From Saccharomonospora sp. NB11 (GTDB lineage: Bacteria > Actinomycetota > Actinomycetes > Mycobacteriales > Pseudonocardiaceae), in assembly GCF_015910535.1 (NCBI RefSeq), contig NZ_JACBJG010000012.1, positions 62,001 through 126,000 on the forward strand: a stretch of 64,000 bases of DNA, written 5' to 3'. A program made the position numbers and the translations under genes. The notes under the pieces are model-generated. The model was given only the letters and a program-made list of their open reading frames with translations. It ran no database searches and was not told where the DNA came from. Shown here piece after piece: positions 10,774 through 20,406 of the stretch. Every line of letters starts with the position of its first letter. Position 1 is the first letter of the stretch.

Positions 10774-11768
10774 CGTGCTCCCTCCGCCACCGTGACCTCC
10801 ACCGGATTGTGGCACCGCAACATCCCGCCCTCGCGACGGCCGTCGGACACCAGCTCGGGCGCGCTCGACCAGCACGCCTCGACGTGGTTCGGACACCGCG
10901 GGGCGAACGCGCAGCCGCTCGTCCACGGGATGTTGTCGGCCACCGAGCCCTTCACGGGCACCAGCTTCTCGCCCCTCGGCGCGTCGAGCCGCGGGATCGA
11001 GGCCAGCAGGCCGTTCGTGTACGGGTGACGGGGTTCGGCGAACAACTCGTGGCGCTGCGCGCGTTCCACGATCCGTCCCCCGTACATGACGTTGACCCGG
11101 TCGCACAGGCCCGCCACGACACCCAGGTCGTGGGTGATCATGATGAGCGCGGTGCCGGTCTCCGACACGAGTTCCCGCAGCAACGTCAGGATCTGCGCCT
11201 GGATGGTGACGTCGAGCGCCGTGGTCGGCTCGTCGGCGATCAGCAGCTTCGGCGAGCACGCCAGCGCGATGGCGATGAGCACCCGTTGCCGCATCCCGCC
11301 CGAGAGCTGGTGCGGGTACTCGTCCACCCGCCGCTTCGGGTCCGGGATACCGACCCGGCCGAGCAGGTCGACGGCCTCCGCCTTCGCCTGCTTGCGCGTG
11401 AGGTCACGGTGTCGCAGCAGCACCTCGGTCAACTGCACGCCGACGGTCACCACGGGGTTCAGCGACGACAGCGGGTCCTGGAACACCATGCTCAGGTCCC
11501 GACCGCGACGTTCGTCGAGCTGCTTCGGGCTGAGCGTCAGCAGCTCCTCACCCGCGAATTTCACCGAGCCGCTGATCCGCGCGCTGCGCGTGGGCAACAA
11601 CCCCATGATCGCCAGCGACGTCACCGACTTGCCGCAACCGGACTCGCCCACCAGACCGACGGTCTGCCCCGGCTCGACGTCGAAGGAGATCGAGTCGACG
11701 GCCGTGGTCGGCTGCTCGCCCTTACGGTGGAACTGCACCGAGAGGTCGCGTACTTCCAGCAGAGCCAT
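10770..11768 (-). CDS. oligopeptide/dipeptide ABC importer, ATP-binding protein (DppD/OppD type)
   Basis: 332 aa. Starts [14 protein letters not shown]; the open frame continues upstream into the permease gene but that part is not homologous. Walker [11 protein letters not shown]-loop [11 protein letters not shown], signature [15 protein letters not shown], Walker [13 protein letters not shown] and H-loop ITHDLGVV are visible, with the C-terminal oligopeptide domain ([10 protein letters not shown]). Pairs with the downstream ATPase as the heterodimeric motor of the importer. Four bases separate it from the upstream permease gene. Confidence 0.95.
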   Translation of the reverse strand: MALLEVRDLSVQFHRKGEQPTTAVDSISFDVEPGQTVGLVGESGCGKSVTSLAIMGLLPTRSARISGSVKFAGEELLTLSPKQLDERRGRDLSMVFQDPLSSLNPVVTVGVQLTEVLLRHRDLTRKQAKAEAVDLLGRVGIPDPKRRVDEYPHQLSGGMRQRVLIAIALACSPKLLIADEPTTALDVTIQAQILTLLRELVSETGTALIMITHDLGVVAGLCDRVNVMYGGRIVERAQRHELFAEPRHPYTNGLLASIPRLDAPRGEKLVPVKGSVADNIPWTSGCAFAPRCPNHVEACWSSAPELVSDGRREGGMLRCHNPVEVTVAEGAR

Positions 11769-11772
11769 GCCA

Positions 11773-12741
11773 TCACCGCCGTTGCCGAGGATCGAGGGCT
11801 TCCCGCATCGACTCGCCGACGAGCGTGAATCCCAGTGCCACCACAACGATGCAGGCCGCGGGCCAGAAGGCCAGGTGCGGCTGCGTGTCGAAGTAGTCCT
11901 GTGCGTTGCCGAGCATCTGCCCCCACTCGGGCGTCGAGTCGTCCGCCGCGCCGAGGCCGAGGAACGACAGCGCCGCCGCGTCGAGGATCGCGATCGCCAG
12001 CACCAACGTGGACTGCACGATCACGGGCCCCAGCGAGTTCGGCAGGATGTGCCGGAACACGATCGCCCCGCGCTTCACGCCGAGGGCCCGGGCCGCGAGC
12101 ACGTGGTCGCTCTCCCGGATCGCCAGCATCGTGCCGCGTAGCAGCCGCGCGAAGATCGGCACCTGCACGATGGCGACGGCGAGGATCACCGAGAACTGCG
12201 TCTGCGACACGAACAGCGCGCCGATCGACACCGCCAACAGCAGCGACGGGATCGACAGCATCACGTCGACGACCCGCATCACCACGGTGTCGACCCAGCC
12301 GCCGAACGCGCCCGCGAGCGTGCCGAGCACCAGCCCACCGCCGAGCCCGATGATCGTGGCCAACAACGCCACCAGCAGGGTCTGCTGCGACCCGAGCAGC
12401 ATCCGCGAGAACAGGTCGCGACCGTACTGGTCACCACCCAGCGGGTGCCCGTCCTGCGCGGGCGGGATCTCGTTGCGGGCGTTGGACACCTGGTCCTCCA
12501 ACAGCCGCAACGCCGGGTCGTGCGGGGCCAGCCACGGCGCCAGCAACGCCAGCAGCACGAACAGCCCGATGATCGTGGCACCGATCAAGAACAGCGGGTT
12601 GCGCCGCAGCCGACGCCACGCCGACTTGGCGAGACTCAACCCCTCCGCGCCCGAGGCGCCGGAGTCGTCGGGTTCGAGTCCACCCGCGACCCCACCCGCC
12701 GTGGCCGCGAGCTCGTCGATCTTGGTTGCACGCGAGGCCAT
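11773..12741 (-). CDS. oligopeptide/dipeptide ABC importer permease (DppC/OppC type)
   Basis: 322 aa. N-terminal cytoplasmic tail of ~50 residues, first TM helix FLIGATIIGLFVLLALLAPW, then HPLGGDQYGRDLFSRMLLG, the motif that marks DppC-type permeases, and the EAA loop ESDHVLAARALGVKRGAIVFRHILPN contacting the ATPases (seen as AARALGVKRG). Five further helices follow. It directly follows the DppB-type permease gene (1-base gap). Forms the heterodimeric pore. Confidence 0.95.
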   Translation of the reverse strand: MASRATKIDELAATAGGVAGGLEPDDSGASGAEGLSLAKSAWRRLRRNPLFLIGATIIGLFVLLALLAPWLAPHDPALRLLEDQVSNARNEIPPAQDGHPLGGDQYGRDLFSRMLLGSQQTLLVALLATIIGLGGGLVLGTLAGAFGGWVDTVVMRVVDVMLSIPSLLLAVSIGALFVSQTQFSVILAVAIVQVPIFARLLRGTMLAIRESDHVLAARALGVKRGAIVFRHILPNSLGPVIVQSTLVLAIAILDAAALSFLGLGAADDSTPEWGQMLGNAQDYFDTQPHLAFWPAACIVVVALGFTLVGESMREALDPRQRR

Positions 12742-12742
12742 G

Positions 12743-13768
12743 TCACGCCCCCGCTTTCTGCGCCGTCCGGATGCGCGGATCGATCAGCGCGTACGACAGG
12801 TCGACGATGAGGTTGACCAGGACGTAGGAGGCCGCCCCGGCGATGATCACCACTTGGAGCACGGGGAAGTCCTTGCGTTCGAAGCCGAGCGCGAGCGCCT
12901 CACCGATGCCGTGCCACGCGAACACGGTCTCGGTGAGCACCGCACCCGACAGCAGGGAGCCGGTCTGCAGACCGATGGTCGTGACCACGGGCAGCATCGC
13001 GTTGCGCAGGATGTGGCGGTCGCGGATCACCCGCTTGGCCAACCCCTTCGACCGGGCCGTCCGCACGTAGTCCTCGTCCAACACGTCGAGCACCGAGGCT
13101 CGGGTGATACGGAAGATGACCGCGAACGGGATCGAGGACAACGCGATCGCCGGCAGGATCAGGTGCACCAGCGCGTCGAGCGCCGCGTCCCACTCCTGCG
13201 TCAGGATGCCGTCCAGCACGAAGAAGCCGGTCACTCTCGTGGCGTCGATGCCGACGGTCTGGCGACCACCCGTGGGCAACCAGCCCAGCTCGATGGCGAA
13301 GATCCACTTGAGCAGGAACGCGAGGAAGAAGATCGGGACGGAGATGCCCACGAGCGAGCCGACGATGCCCATGTTGTCCAGCCAGCCACCACGGCGGCGG
13401 GCGGACAGGTAACCGAGCGGGATCGCGGTGGCCAACGCGATGACGATGGCCACGAAGCTCAGCTCGATCGTGGCGGGGAACCGTTCGAGGAACAGCTCCA
13501 ACGCGGGCCTTCCTGGCGAAACCCCCAGCGACGTTCCGAAGTCGCCGGTCAGCGCGCGTCCCAGGAACGCGAAGTACTGCACGAAGATCGGCTGGTCCAG
13601 ACCGAGGTCCTGGGCCAGCTGCGCGCGGCTCTCCGCCGTGCCGCGGTCACCGAGGAGGGCCGAGACCGGCCCTCCCGGCAGTGACCGCAGCCAGGCGAAG
13701 AGCAGCACCGAGAGAACGAACAGAACGAGTACGAGCTGCAGTACTCGCCTAAGAGCGAAGCGAAGCAC
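12743..13768 (-). CDS. oligopeptide/dipeptide ABC importer permease (DppB/OppB type)
   Basis: 341 aa. N-terminal helix VLQLVLVLFVLSVLLFAWL, the periplasmic segment with GDFGTSLGVSPG typical of DppB/NikB permeases, and the EAA loop DEDYVRTARSKGLAKRVI. It ends in LIVDLSYALIDPRIR, a conserved DppB tail. Second gene of the operon, ten bases after the binding-protein gene. Confidence 0.95.
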   Translation of the reverse strand: MLRFALRRVLQLVLVLFVLSVLLFAWLRSLPGGPVSALLGDRGTAESRAQLAQDLGLDQPIFVQYFAFLGRALTGDFGTSLGVSPGRPALELFLERFPATIELSFVAIVIALATAIPLGYLSARRRGGWLDNMGIVGSLVGISVPIFFLAFLLKWIFAIELGWLPTGGRQTVGIDATRVTGFFVLDGILTQEWDAALDALVHLILPAIALSSIPFAVIFRITRASVLDVLDEDYVRTARSKGLAKRVIRDRHILRNAMLPVVTTIGLQTGSLLSGAVLTETVFAWHGIGEALALGFERKDFPVLQVVIIAGAASYVLVNLIVDLSYALIDPRIRTAQKAGA

Positions 13769-13778
13769 GACTCAGCTT

Positions 13779-15455
13779 CTACTCCGCGATCGTCACGGCA
13801 GCGAACTCCTCCTTGGTGAGGGGGCTGGCGACCAGACCCTTCACCTCAGGACGGAGCACCAACGCGGGCGGCGAGTGCGTCAGCGGGATCGCCGGCAGGT
13901 ACTCGGACATCAGGTCACGGTTGATGTCCTGGTACGCGGCCTCGCGCTCCTTGGCGTCGACCGTGGAGTCGGCAGCCTGCAGCGCGTCCGCCAGCTCGTC
14001 ACCCCACGGCGAACCACCGGTGTAGAACTGGTTCTCCGTCGTGCCGAAGAACGTGCCGATGAAGTTGTTCGGCGAGTTGTAGTCACCGGTCCAACCGAGC
14101 AGGAACAGCTCCGCGCGCGCCGACTCGACGTCGTCGGTGTAGCCACCGGCCCACGGCTTGCTGACCGGCTTGACGGTGATGCCCGCCTCTTCCAGGTCTT
14201 CCTTGATGGCACCGAAGATGGCGGTCGGGTTCGGCATGTACGGACGCGTCACCTGCGTCGGGTACCAGAGCTCGACGGTGAGGTCGGCGTGTCCGGCTTC
14301 CTTCAGCAGCTTCTTCGCCTTGTCGACGTCGTGCTCGTACTCCATCACGTCGTCGGCGTAGCCGTCGACCGAGGACGGATACATCTGCTTCGCGACCTCG
14401 GAGTTCTCCGGCATGATCGACGAGACCAGGGTCTTGCGGTCGATCGCGTAGGCCAGCGCCTGGCGGACCTTGAACTCCTTGAGCGCCGGGTTGTTCTTCT
14501 GGGTGATGCCCAGGTACAGGATGTTGAACGGGTCGCGGATCTCGACGTTGTAGCCGGCCTTCTCCAGCGAGTCCCAGTCGGACGGCGACGGGAAGTCGTA
14601 GCCGTCGATCTCGCCGGCCTCCAGGGCCTGCTTGCGCGCGGTCTCGTCCGGGATGATGCGGAAGATCAGGCGGTCGAGCTTGGCCTTCTCACCCCAGTAG
14701 TCCTCGTTGCGCTTGAGGGTGATGGTGCCGTTGGCCTCGTCGTAGCTGTCGAAGACGAACGGGCCGGTGCCGGTCGGGTGCTGACGCGCGTACTCCGAGA
14801 ACACGAAGCTGTCGCCCTCGGCCTTGACGTCGTTCGCCTTGTGCTCGTCCATCGCCTTGGGGCTCTGCATGGCGAACGAGTCCTGCGTCAGCATGGTCGG
14901 GAAGTCGGCCGTGAAGCGGGTGAGCGTCAGCTCCACGGTGTGCTCGCCCGTGGCCTCGCACCCCTCGTACAGCGACGGCTTCTTGCCGTCGGCGAACCCG
15001 CCGAAGTTCTCGATCCAGTAGTAGGACAGCGCCGGGGACGTCCCCGCGCCCTCCTGGTTGAACATGCGCTCGAAGTTCGCGCACACGGCCTCGGCGTCGA
15101 AGGGCGTGCCGTCGTGGAAGGTGACACCCTCCTGGAGCTCGAACGTCCAGGTCTTGCCGTCCTCGCTCGACGACCATTCCTTCGCGAGCTCGGGCTTGAT
15201 GTCGGCAGTGCCGGGCTCGATGCCGATGAGGTTCTCGAACATCTGCCGCGTCACGCGGAAGGTCTCGCCGTCGGAGGCGTAGAACGGGTCGAAGTTGGAC
15301 GGAGCTCCCGTGGCGCCGAAGACGAACGTGCCGCCCTCGCCACCGCCCGCGGCGTCACGTTGGGACTCGGCACACGCGGTGAGCGAGAGCGCCAGCGCGC
15401 CCGCGATGCCGAGCACAGCCAGGCGGCGTGGTCGAGCCACCCGTGATTGGAGCAT
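13779..15455 (-). CDS. ABC importer substrate-binding lipoprotein, family 5
   Basis: 558 aa. The start is the ATG at 15453-15455 (MLQSRVARPRRL), 6 bases after AAGGGGG; the frame is open upstream but lacks homology there. Signal peptide with a lipobox LSLTAC, so the mature protein starts at Cys ~28 and is anchored to the outer face of the membrane. Family-5 features follow: PSNFDPFYASDGE, the PELAKEWSSSEDGKTWTFEL segment (read as AKEWSSSEDGKTWTF) and GVTFHDGTPFDAEAV. Such proteins bind oligopeptides, dipeptides, nickel or other solutes; peptide is the default guess. First gene of the importer operon. Confidence 0.95.
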   Translation of the reverse strand: MLQSRVARPRRLAVLGIAGALALSLTACAESQRDAAGGGEGGTFVFGATGAPSNFDPFYASDGETFRVTRQMFENLIGIEPGTADIKPELAKEWSSSEDGKTWTFELQEGVTFHDGTPFDAEAVCANFERMFNQEGAGTSPALSYYWIENFGGFADGKKPSLYEGCEATGEHTVELTLTRFTADFPTMLTQDSFAMQSPKAMDEHKANDVKAEGDSFVFSEYARQHPTGTGPFVFDSYDEANGTITLKRNEDYWGEKAKLDRLIFRIIPDETARKQALEAGEIDGYDFPSPSDWDSLEKAGYNVEIRDPFNILYLGITQKNNPALKEFKVRQALAYAIDRKTLVSSIMPENSEVAKQMYPSSVDGYADDVMEYEHDVDKAKKLLKEAGHADLTVELWYPTQVTRPYMPNPTAIFGAIKEDLEEAGITVKPVSKPWAGGYTDDVESARAELFLLGWTGDYNSPNNFIGTFFGTTENQFYTGGSPWGDELADALQAADSTVDAKEREAAYQDINRDLMSEYLPAIPLTHSPPALVLRPEVKGLVASPLTKEEFAAVTIAE

Positions 15456-15930
15456 GTTGGCCCCCTTGAGCAAAGGCTTCGGTTCAGGCCGCGTCCACAG
15501 AGGGTGCACGCGGATGGTGGGTGACCATATCGGTTATCGCGCGCTCACTTAAGCCCCCGAAACCGGCCTCACACCGCCCATCGGCGGGTCGTCGGAGCGC
15601 CGAACGCCGCTCGATCGCCGACTCGATCAAGCCGTCGCGGATCTTGCCGAGAGTGGTCGAGACCTTCTGGGCCTCGCATTTCGCGCCGTCGCGGAGTGTC
15701 AGACGCGTGTCACCTGATCGGCGATCATCACTCGAAAGGGTTGCATCCCACAGCTTCGTCACAGTTGGATAACTGCTGACAACCAGGTGACCAGTCGACG
15801 GTCGACGTCACGGTGTGTAGCGATACCACTACGAGGAGGCGCCCGTTGCGCGCCGAAGCATCACCGACTCCACGACGATGGGCGTGCGCTTCATGACCGG
15901 TGGAGTCGCCAGGAAACCCTGACGTCCTCG
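15456..15930. other. 475-base intergenic region with an imperfect dyad
   Basis: No convincing gene. It should contain the promoter of the ABC importer operon. A dyad at 15787-15811 pairs GTGAC-CA-GTCGAC with GTCGAC-GTCAC, a possible operator. A 92-codon minus-strand frame (15484-15762) exists but has TTA and ATA codons and no family resemblance, so I do not call it. Confidence 0.5.
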
Positions 15931-16521
15931 TCACGCGCCGACGACCGCCGCACCGTCCTCCGGCTGGACGACGTCGTCGGCGTGGCGACGCGTGTCGTCC
16001 ACCGCGAACCAGCCGTCCTCGAAGCGCTGCCAGGCTTCGAGGTGTCGTCGACACGACTCGCCGTCCCTGGCCACCGCGCGCTCCAACCGGCGAGCCCGAT
16101 CGGGGCCCTCCACCCAGCACAACCGCGTCAACCTCAGACGCACCGAGGCCCGCCCCGACGACACCCCTTCCACGACGAGGACATCGGGGACGGGGACCTC
16201 CACCACAGCACCCGGACGCGGCAGGCCGCTCGTCCAGTCCCATGCGCGGTAGGAGCCGGGACACCCGGTGGCGAGCCGGTCGAGCACGGCGGCGAGCCTC
16301 GGCCACCACGACACGGGGTCGTCCCACGTGGCGAAGTCGTCGGTGCTCACCAGGGCCACCGCGTCCCCTCGGGCTCGTAGCGCCGCGACGAGCCGACGCG
16401 CGAACGTCGACTTCCCGGCACCCGACGGCCCGTCGACCGCGACCAGCCGCACGCCGCCGAGCCGAGCGGGTGACCCACGCACCGCGTCGGCCACCCGGTC
16501 GGCGACAGGATCAGAGCGCAC
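15931..16521 (-). CDS. P-loop kinase-like protein (uridine kinase/AAA type)
   Basis: 196 aa. Walker A reads [16 protein letters not shown] at residues ~26-41, followed by [15 protein letters not shown], the nucleoside/phosphate-acceptor region of the uridine kinase-like P-loop family, and [12 protein letters not shown] resembling its Walker B. The LID-like Arg-rich segment ([14 protein letters not shown]) comes next. The GTG start overlaps the end of recR by 11 bases, suggesting translational coupling. The true phosphate acceptor cannot be read from sequence. Last gene of the dnaX-ybaB-recR group. Confidence 0.85.
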   Translation of the reverse strand: MRSDPVADRVADAVRGSPARLGGVRLVAVDGPSGAGKSTFARRLVAALRARGDAVALVSTDDFATWDDPVSWWPRLAAVLDRLATGCPGSYRAWDWTSGLPRPGAVVEVPVPDVLVVEGVSSGRASVRLRLTRLCWVEGPDRARRLERAVARDGESCRRHLEAWQRFEDGWFAVDDTRRHADDVVQPEDGAAVVGA

Positions 16522-17107
16522 GCCGACCGGACAACGCCCGGCCGAGAGTGAGTTCGTCGGCGAACTCCAGGTCACCGCCCATCGGCAACCCGGACGCCAG
16601 GCGCGTGACCGTCAGCCCCGGGAAGTCCTTCAGCATCCGCACGAGATACGTGGCGGTGGCCTCGCCCTCCGTGTTCGGGTCGGTCGCGATGATCACCTCG
16701 GACACCTCGTCGGCGCCGATGCGCGCGAGCAGTTCCTTGATCCGGAGCTGATCCGGCCCCACTCCCGACAACGGATCGAGCGCCCCACCGAGCACGTGGT
16801 AGCGCCCCCGGAACTCCCGGGTGCGTTCGACGGCGAGGACGTCCTTGGGCTCCTCCACGACACAGATGACGCTCGTGTCGCGACGCACGTCGGAGCAGAT
16901 GCGGCAACGCTGGTTCTCCGACACGTTGCCGCACACCTCGCAGAACCGCACGCCCTCCCGGACCTTGCCGAGCACCTCCTGCAGCCGCGCGATGTCGGCC
17001 GGGTCGGAGGCCAGCAGGTGGAAGGCGATGCGCTGCGCACTCTTCGGACCGATGCCGGGCAGCCGCCCGAGTTCATCGATCAGATCCTGAACGACGCCTT
17101 CGTACAC
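16511..17107 (-). CDS. recR: recombination mediator protein RecR
   Basis: 198 aa, standard size. N-terminal HhH ([20 protein letters not shown]), a four-cysteine zinc finger ([16 protein letters not shown], ~residues 56-71), a Toprim domain ([35 protein letters not shown]) and a C-terminal Walker-B-like strand. With RecF/RecO it loads RecA onto SSB-covered gaps. It lies two bases after ybaB and overlaps the kinase-like gene, the common bacterial dnaX-ybaB-recR arrangement. Confidence 0.98.
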   Translation of the reverse strand: MYEGVVQDLIDELGRLPGIGPKSAQRIAFHLLASDPADIARLQEVLGKVREGVRFCEVCGNVSENQRCRICSDVRRDTSVICVVEEPKDVLAVERTREFRGRYHVLGGALDPLSGVGPDQLRIKELLARIGADEVSEVIIATDPNTEGEATATYLVRMLKDFPGLTVTRLASGLPMGGDLEFADELTLGRALSGRRAL

Positions 17108-17109
17108 CG

Positions 17110-17472
17110 TTATCCAGGAAGTCCGAAGCCGCCGAGGTCGGGCATGCCGCCACCGCCGCCGAGTCCACCGGCGAGCGGGCCGAGCTTCTGCTCGGTGAGC
17201 CGCTGCGCGTTGCCCATCGCGTCACGCACCGCGGCCACCACGAGGTCGGACAGCGTCTCGGTGTCCGACGGGTCGACCACCTTCGGGTCGATCGTCAGGT
17301 TCTTCAGTTCGAGGCTCCCGCTGACCGTGGCCGTGACCAGACCGCCACCCGCGCTCCCGGTCACCTCGGCGTTCGCCAGCTCCTCCTGTGCCGCGACGAG
17401 CTGCTCCTGCATCTTCTGCGCCTGCTGGAGGATCTGCTGCATGTCGGGCATTCCGCCGCCGGGTTGCACCAT
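17110..17472 (-). CDS. ybaB: nucleoid-associated protein YbaB/EbfC
   Basis: 120 aa. [19 protein letters not shown] forms the N-terminal helix, [19 protein letters not shown] the central sheet (nearly invariant AGGGLV), and [16 protein letters not shown] the C-terminal helix; the Gly-rich end ([14 protein letters not shown]) is typical of actinobacterial members. The dimer binds DNA non-specifically as a nucleoid protein. Between dnaX and recR on the same strand. Confidence 0.95.
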   Translation of the reverse strand: MVQPGGGMPDMQQILQQAQKMQEQLVAAQEELANAEVTGSAGGGLVTATVSGSLELKNLTIDPKVVDPSDTETLSDLVVAAVRDAMGNAQRLTEQKLGPLAGGLGGGGGMPDLGGFGLPG

Positions 17473-17652
17473 GATGTGGCTTTCCGATCGTCTCGTTGTC
17501 GAGTGCTTGTTTCGCTGGCCGAGTCCGCCGCCTGGCGACGTCGTCGCGCCGGTTCCAGCCTAGCCGCAGGCGCCGACGGTGACCGTGCCCTCCGAGTGCC
17601 CGCCGCGGGCTTGAAGAGAAGTGCGCCCTGGTCCGCACGGCGGCGTGGCGGG

Positions 17653-19629
17653 TCAGTCGATGGGCCGGGCGCCGAGGTGTTCGGTGATGAGTCGACGAGC
17701 CCGGGTCTCCGGGTCGACCGACTCGGTCTCCTGCTCCGAGGGCTCGGGCGGGTAGGGCTCGTCGTCGGGTTCGGGTGGCAGCGGGATGTCGGGCTCCGAC
17801 GTCGTGACCCGTGCCCGCGCTCCCTCGCGCGCGGCGGAGTCGGACGGCCGCTGGAAGGTGCGGGCCTTGCCCTGCTCGGGACGTGCCTGTGGTGCTCTGG
17901 CCGGGGGCGCGGCACTCGGCTCGTCACCTGCCAACGCACTCGGGTGCACGCACCGCACGCTCCACGTGCCCGACACCACCTGCCCGAGCGCCCGGGCGAT
18001 GCAGTCGAGGTTGCGCGGCTCCGACAGCCGTCGCACCAGCGGCTGCGCCGGGTGCGTGAGCGTCACCGCGGTGCCCTCGACGCTGTGCACCGTGGCGCCC
18101 GTGAGCAACGCCTCCGTGCTCCGACTCTGAGACCGCACGGCCGCGAGCACCTGGGGCCAGTACTGGCGCAGCCCGGCGACGTCGACCGCTCCCGACGCAC
18201 CTGCGCTCGCCGACCCGGTGTCGGACGTCGGGCGCTCCGGCGCGGGCTGCGCAGTGGGTGCGGGCTGCGCGGTGGGCGAAGGCGCCGGGGCGGCCGCGGT
18301 CTCCGCACGCCGCGTCGGGCTCTCGGAGACACTCGCACGCTCGGGGCGTGCCGCCCGCTCCTGCTGCGCCGCCGCGCGCTGCGACGGTCGCTGGTACACG
18401 CGCTCGGGCGCGGGCCGGGTCTCCGATTCGGCCGACGGCGCACTCGGCTGCCCGGCGGCGGGGACCCCGGCAGCGAGTCGCCGTTCCATCCGTTCGAGTC
18501 GTTGGAGCACGGCTCCGGAGTCGTCGGCGACCTCGGGCAGCAGCATCCGCGAGCACAGCAGTTCGAGCACCAGCCGCGGCGACGTGGCGCCCCGCATCTC
18601 CAACAGTCCGTTGTGGAGGATCTCCGCATAACGGGTCAACGTGCCGGGCTGCAACCGCTCGGCCTGCCCGACCATGCGCTCGATCTGTTCCTCGGGCGCG
18701 GACACCATGCCGTTGTTCGCCGCCTCCGGCACCGACCGCAGCAGGATCAGGTCGCGGAAGCGATCGAGCAAGTCCGTGGCGAACCGCCGAGGGTCGTGTC
18801 CCGCCTCGGCGAGTCGGTCGATGGTGCCGAAGACGTTCGTGGCGTCGTCATTGGCCAGCGCGTCCACCACGGCGTCGATGAGCGCGGAGTCGGTGACCCC
18901 GAGCAGGGCCACGGCGCGCTCGTAGGTGACGCCCTCCGGTCCCGCGCCCGCCAGAAGCTGGTCGAGCACAGACTGGGTGTCACGCGCCGATCCGCCACCC
19001 GCGCGGATCACCAGCGGGTACACCGCGGGCTCGACGGGCACGCCCTCCGCCGCGACGTTGCGCTCCAGCAACTCCCGCATGGCGCTGGGCGGGATGAGCC
19101 GGAACGGGTAGTGGTGCGTCCGCGACCGGATGGTGGTGAGCACCTTGTCGGGCTCGGTGGTGGCGAAGATGAAGATCAGATGCTCGGGCGGCTCCTCCAC
19201 GATCTTCAGCAGGGCGTTGAAGCCCTGCGGCGTGACCATGTGGGCCTCGTCGATGATGAACACCCGGTAGCGCGACTCCGCGGGCGCGTAGAACGCGCGG
19301 TCGCGCAGCTCGCGGGCGTCGTCGACGCCGCCGTGGCTGGCCGCGTCGAGTTCGGTGACGTCCACGCTGCCCGGCCCCTCGGGCGCGAGCGCCCGACACG
19401 GTCCGCACTCGCCGCACGGGTCCGGAGTCGGCCCCTTCTCGCAGTTGAGCGAGCGGGCCATGATGCGCGCGCTCGACGTCTTGCCGCAGCCGCGGGGCCC
19501 CGAGAAGAGGTAGGCGTGGTTGATGCGGCCGGAAGCCAGCGCGGTGCGCAGCGGTTCGGTGACGTGCTCCTGCCCGACGACCTCGGCGAAGGTCGCCGGC
19601 CGATACTTGCGGTACAGCGCTAAAGCCAC
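17653..19629 (-). CDS. dnaX: DNA polymerase III subunit gamma/tau
   Basis: 658 aa clamp-loader ATPase. Starts at the GTG at 19627-19629 (MALALYRKYRPATFAEVVGQ); an extension to 19779 lies in the SRP RNA region and is not homologous. Walker A SGPRGCGKTSSAR, a zinc module with Cys in CEKGPTPDPCGECGPC, DEAH-like FIIDEAHMV, sensor 1 IFATTEPDKV, and domain III precede a long Pro/Ala-rich tau region (~residues 390-470) and a C-terminal domain. The third codon is TTA, rare in such GC-rich genomes and read by the bldA-type tRNA-Leu(UAA). No frameshift signal for a short gamma form is obvious. Confidence 0.97.
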   Translation of the reverse strand: MALALYRKYRPATFAEVVGQEHVTEPLRTALASGRINHAYLFSGPRGCGKTSSARIMARSLNCEKGPTPDPCGECGPCRALAPEGPGSVDVTELDAASHGGVDDARELRDRAFYAPAESRYRVFIIDEAHMVTPQGFNALLKIVEEPPEHLIFIFATTEPDKVLTTIRSRTHHYPFRLIPPSAMRELLERNVAAEGVPVEPAVYPLVIRAGGGSARDTQSVLDQLLAGAGPEGVTYERAVALLGVTDSALIDAVVDALANDDATNVFGTIDRLAEAGHDPRRFATDLLDRFRDLILLRSVPEAANNGMVSAPEEQIERMVGQAERLQPGTLTRYAEILHNGLLEMRGATSPRLVLELLCSRMLLPEVADDSGAVLQRLERMERRLAAGVPAAGQPSAPSAESETRPAPERVYQRPSQRAAAQQERAARPERASVSESPTRRAETAAAPAPSPTAQPAPTAQPAPERPTSDTGSASAGASGAVDVAGLRQYWPQVLAAVRSQSRSTEALLTGATVHSVEGTAVTLTHPAQPLVRRLSEPRNLDCIARALGQVVSGTWSVRCVHPSALAGDEPSAAPPARAPQARPEQGKARTFQRPSDSAAREGARARVTTSEPDIPLPPEPDDEPYPPEPSEQETESVDPETRARRLITEHLGARPID

Positions 19630-19764
19630 GACGCGAGCGTACCGGCAGGTCCCGACGCTCGGCCCGTAGCCTGCACGGTCCCGGCAATGGCGTGCCACCG
19701 GCCCGGTACCGCCCCACCGCGACGACACGCGCGCCGACGGGAGGAAAAAGGGGGCAGGAAAAGA

Positions 19765-19853
19765 AGGGGACCCCCGCACCCGTCAGAGCCTGCTTATCCT
19801 TGCTGCCTTCCGGCCCTGGGGAGGTTCACAGGGTGGACGCCGCGGGGGTCCAC
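19765..19853 (-). ncRNA. ffs: small SRP RNA (4.5S-type)
   Basis: On the minus strand the sequence folds as one long hairpin: GGACCCCCGCGG pairs with the 3' GGGTGCGGGGGTCC, and the apex contains the conserved SRP domain IV core CAGGGCCGGAAGGCAGCAAGG with its GGAA tetraloop-type element and internal loops that bind Ffh. About 89 nt, as in other actinobacteria. It lies just upstream of dnaX on the same strand, its conserved location in this group. Ends are approximate to a few bases. Confidence 0.92.
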
Positions 19854-19912
19854 GTTCAGTCTAGGCCACACCGCCGAGGCGGATCGAGCCCGGGTCGCCG
19901 CGTCGGCGCGCC

Positions 19913-20167
19913 TCAGCGTTGCGGCAGGTCGAACTGCCCCGCCTTCACCGCCGTCAAGAACGCCTGCCATTCGGAGTGGCCGAACACGAACACCGGACTC
20001 TGCGAAAGCTTGGTGTCGCGAACCCCGACCTTGTCCTCGGCGAGATTCACCTCGACACAATTGCCCCCGTTGGGTTCACTGGCGAAGGACTTGCGCCAGT
20101 TTCCTGGGTCGAACAAGCTCACCGCCGTCGACGGGTCATAGTCCCCGTTCCCGGCATAATCGACCAT
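19913..20167 (-). CDS. DUF397 domain protein
   Basis: 84 aa. WRKSFASEPNGGNCVEVN is the DUF397 core (W/F-x-K-S-S ... G-x-CVEVA pattern), followed by VGVRDTKLSQSPVFVF and a C-terminal EWQAFLTAVKAGQFD helix. DUF397 proteins occur in large numbers in actinomycetes next to XRE-DUF5753 (WhiJ-like) regulators, where they are thought to act as partner or toxin-like effectors. Here the partner XRE gene is 0.45 kb away. Start ATG at 20165-20167; the gene ends 60 bases from the SRP RNA. Confidence 0.9.
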   Translation of the reverse strand: MVDYAGNGDYDPSTAVSLFDPGNWRKSFASEPNGGNCVEVNLAEDKVGVRDTKLSQSPVFVFGHSEWQAFLTAVKAGQFDLPQR

Positions 20168-20302
20168 CGCCTACCTCCGAACCCGGTGCGAACGTTCCGC
20201 ACCCCGTCGTCGCCCTCAGTGACATTTGTCGTCGCAGAGCCCGAAACCCCTCGAACGGATGCGTCCATCCGTGCGACTTTCGACGCCGCGGGTCGACAAC
20301 AC

Positions 20303-20327
20303 GATTATTAACGATCTAGGATTATTA
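20303..20327. repeat. GATTATTA direct repeat in an AT-rich divergent promoter region
   Basis: GATTATTA occurs at 20303-20310 and 20320-20327, a 17-base period, in the only clearly AT-rich patch of the neighbourhood. It lies between the DUF397 gene (minus) and the small gene at 20407 (plus). It may hold overlapping promoters or sites for the nearby XRE regulator; neither is shown. Confidence 0.5.
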
Positions 20328-20361
20328 CTAGCGGGTAGGGATCACCACACGCGAGCGGGGT

Positions 20362-20379
20362 CGATCTCCTGAGAGATCG
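20362..20379 (+). promoter_or_regulatory. inverted repeat upstream of the small WhiJ-cluster gene
   Basis: CGATCTC (20362-20368) and GAGATCG (20373-20379) form a 7-bp stem with a 4-base loop, 28 bases before the ATG at 20407. It could be an operator for the XRE regulator or a 5'-UTR hairpin. Confidence 0.35.
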
Positions 20380-20406
20380 GCAACAACTCCGGGGGATGGA
20401 GCAGGC

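Noticed and set aside
15484-15762. 92-codon minus-strand frame with a GTG start
   Set aside because: No ribosome site, contains TTA and ATA codons, no family resemblance, and overlaps the importer's binding-protein start region.
17464-19623. 719-codon plus-strand frame opposite dnaX
   Set aside because: Antisense shadow of dnaX and ybaB; no homology signatures.
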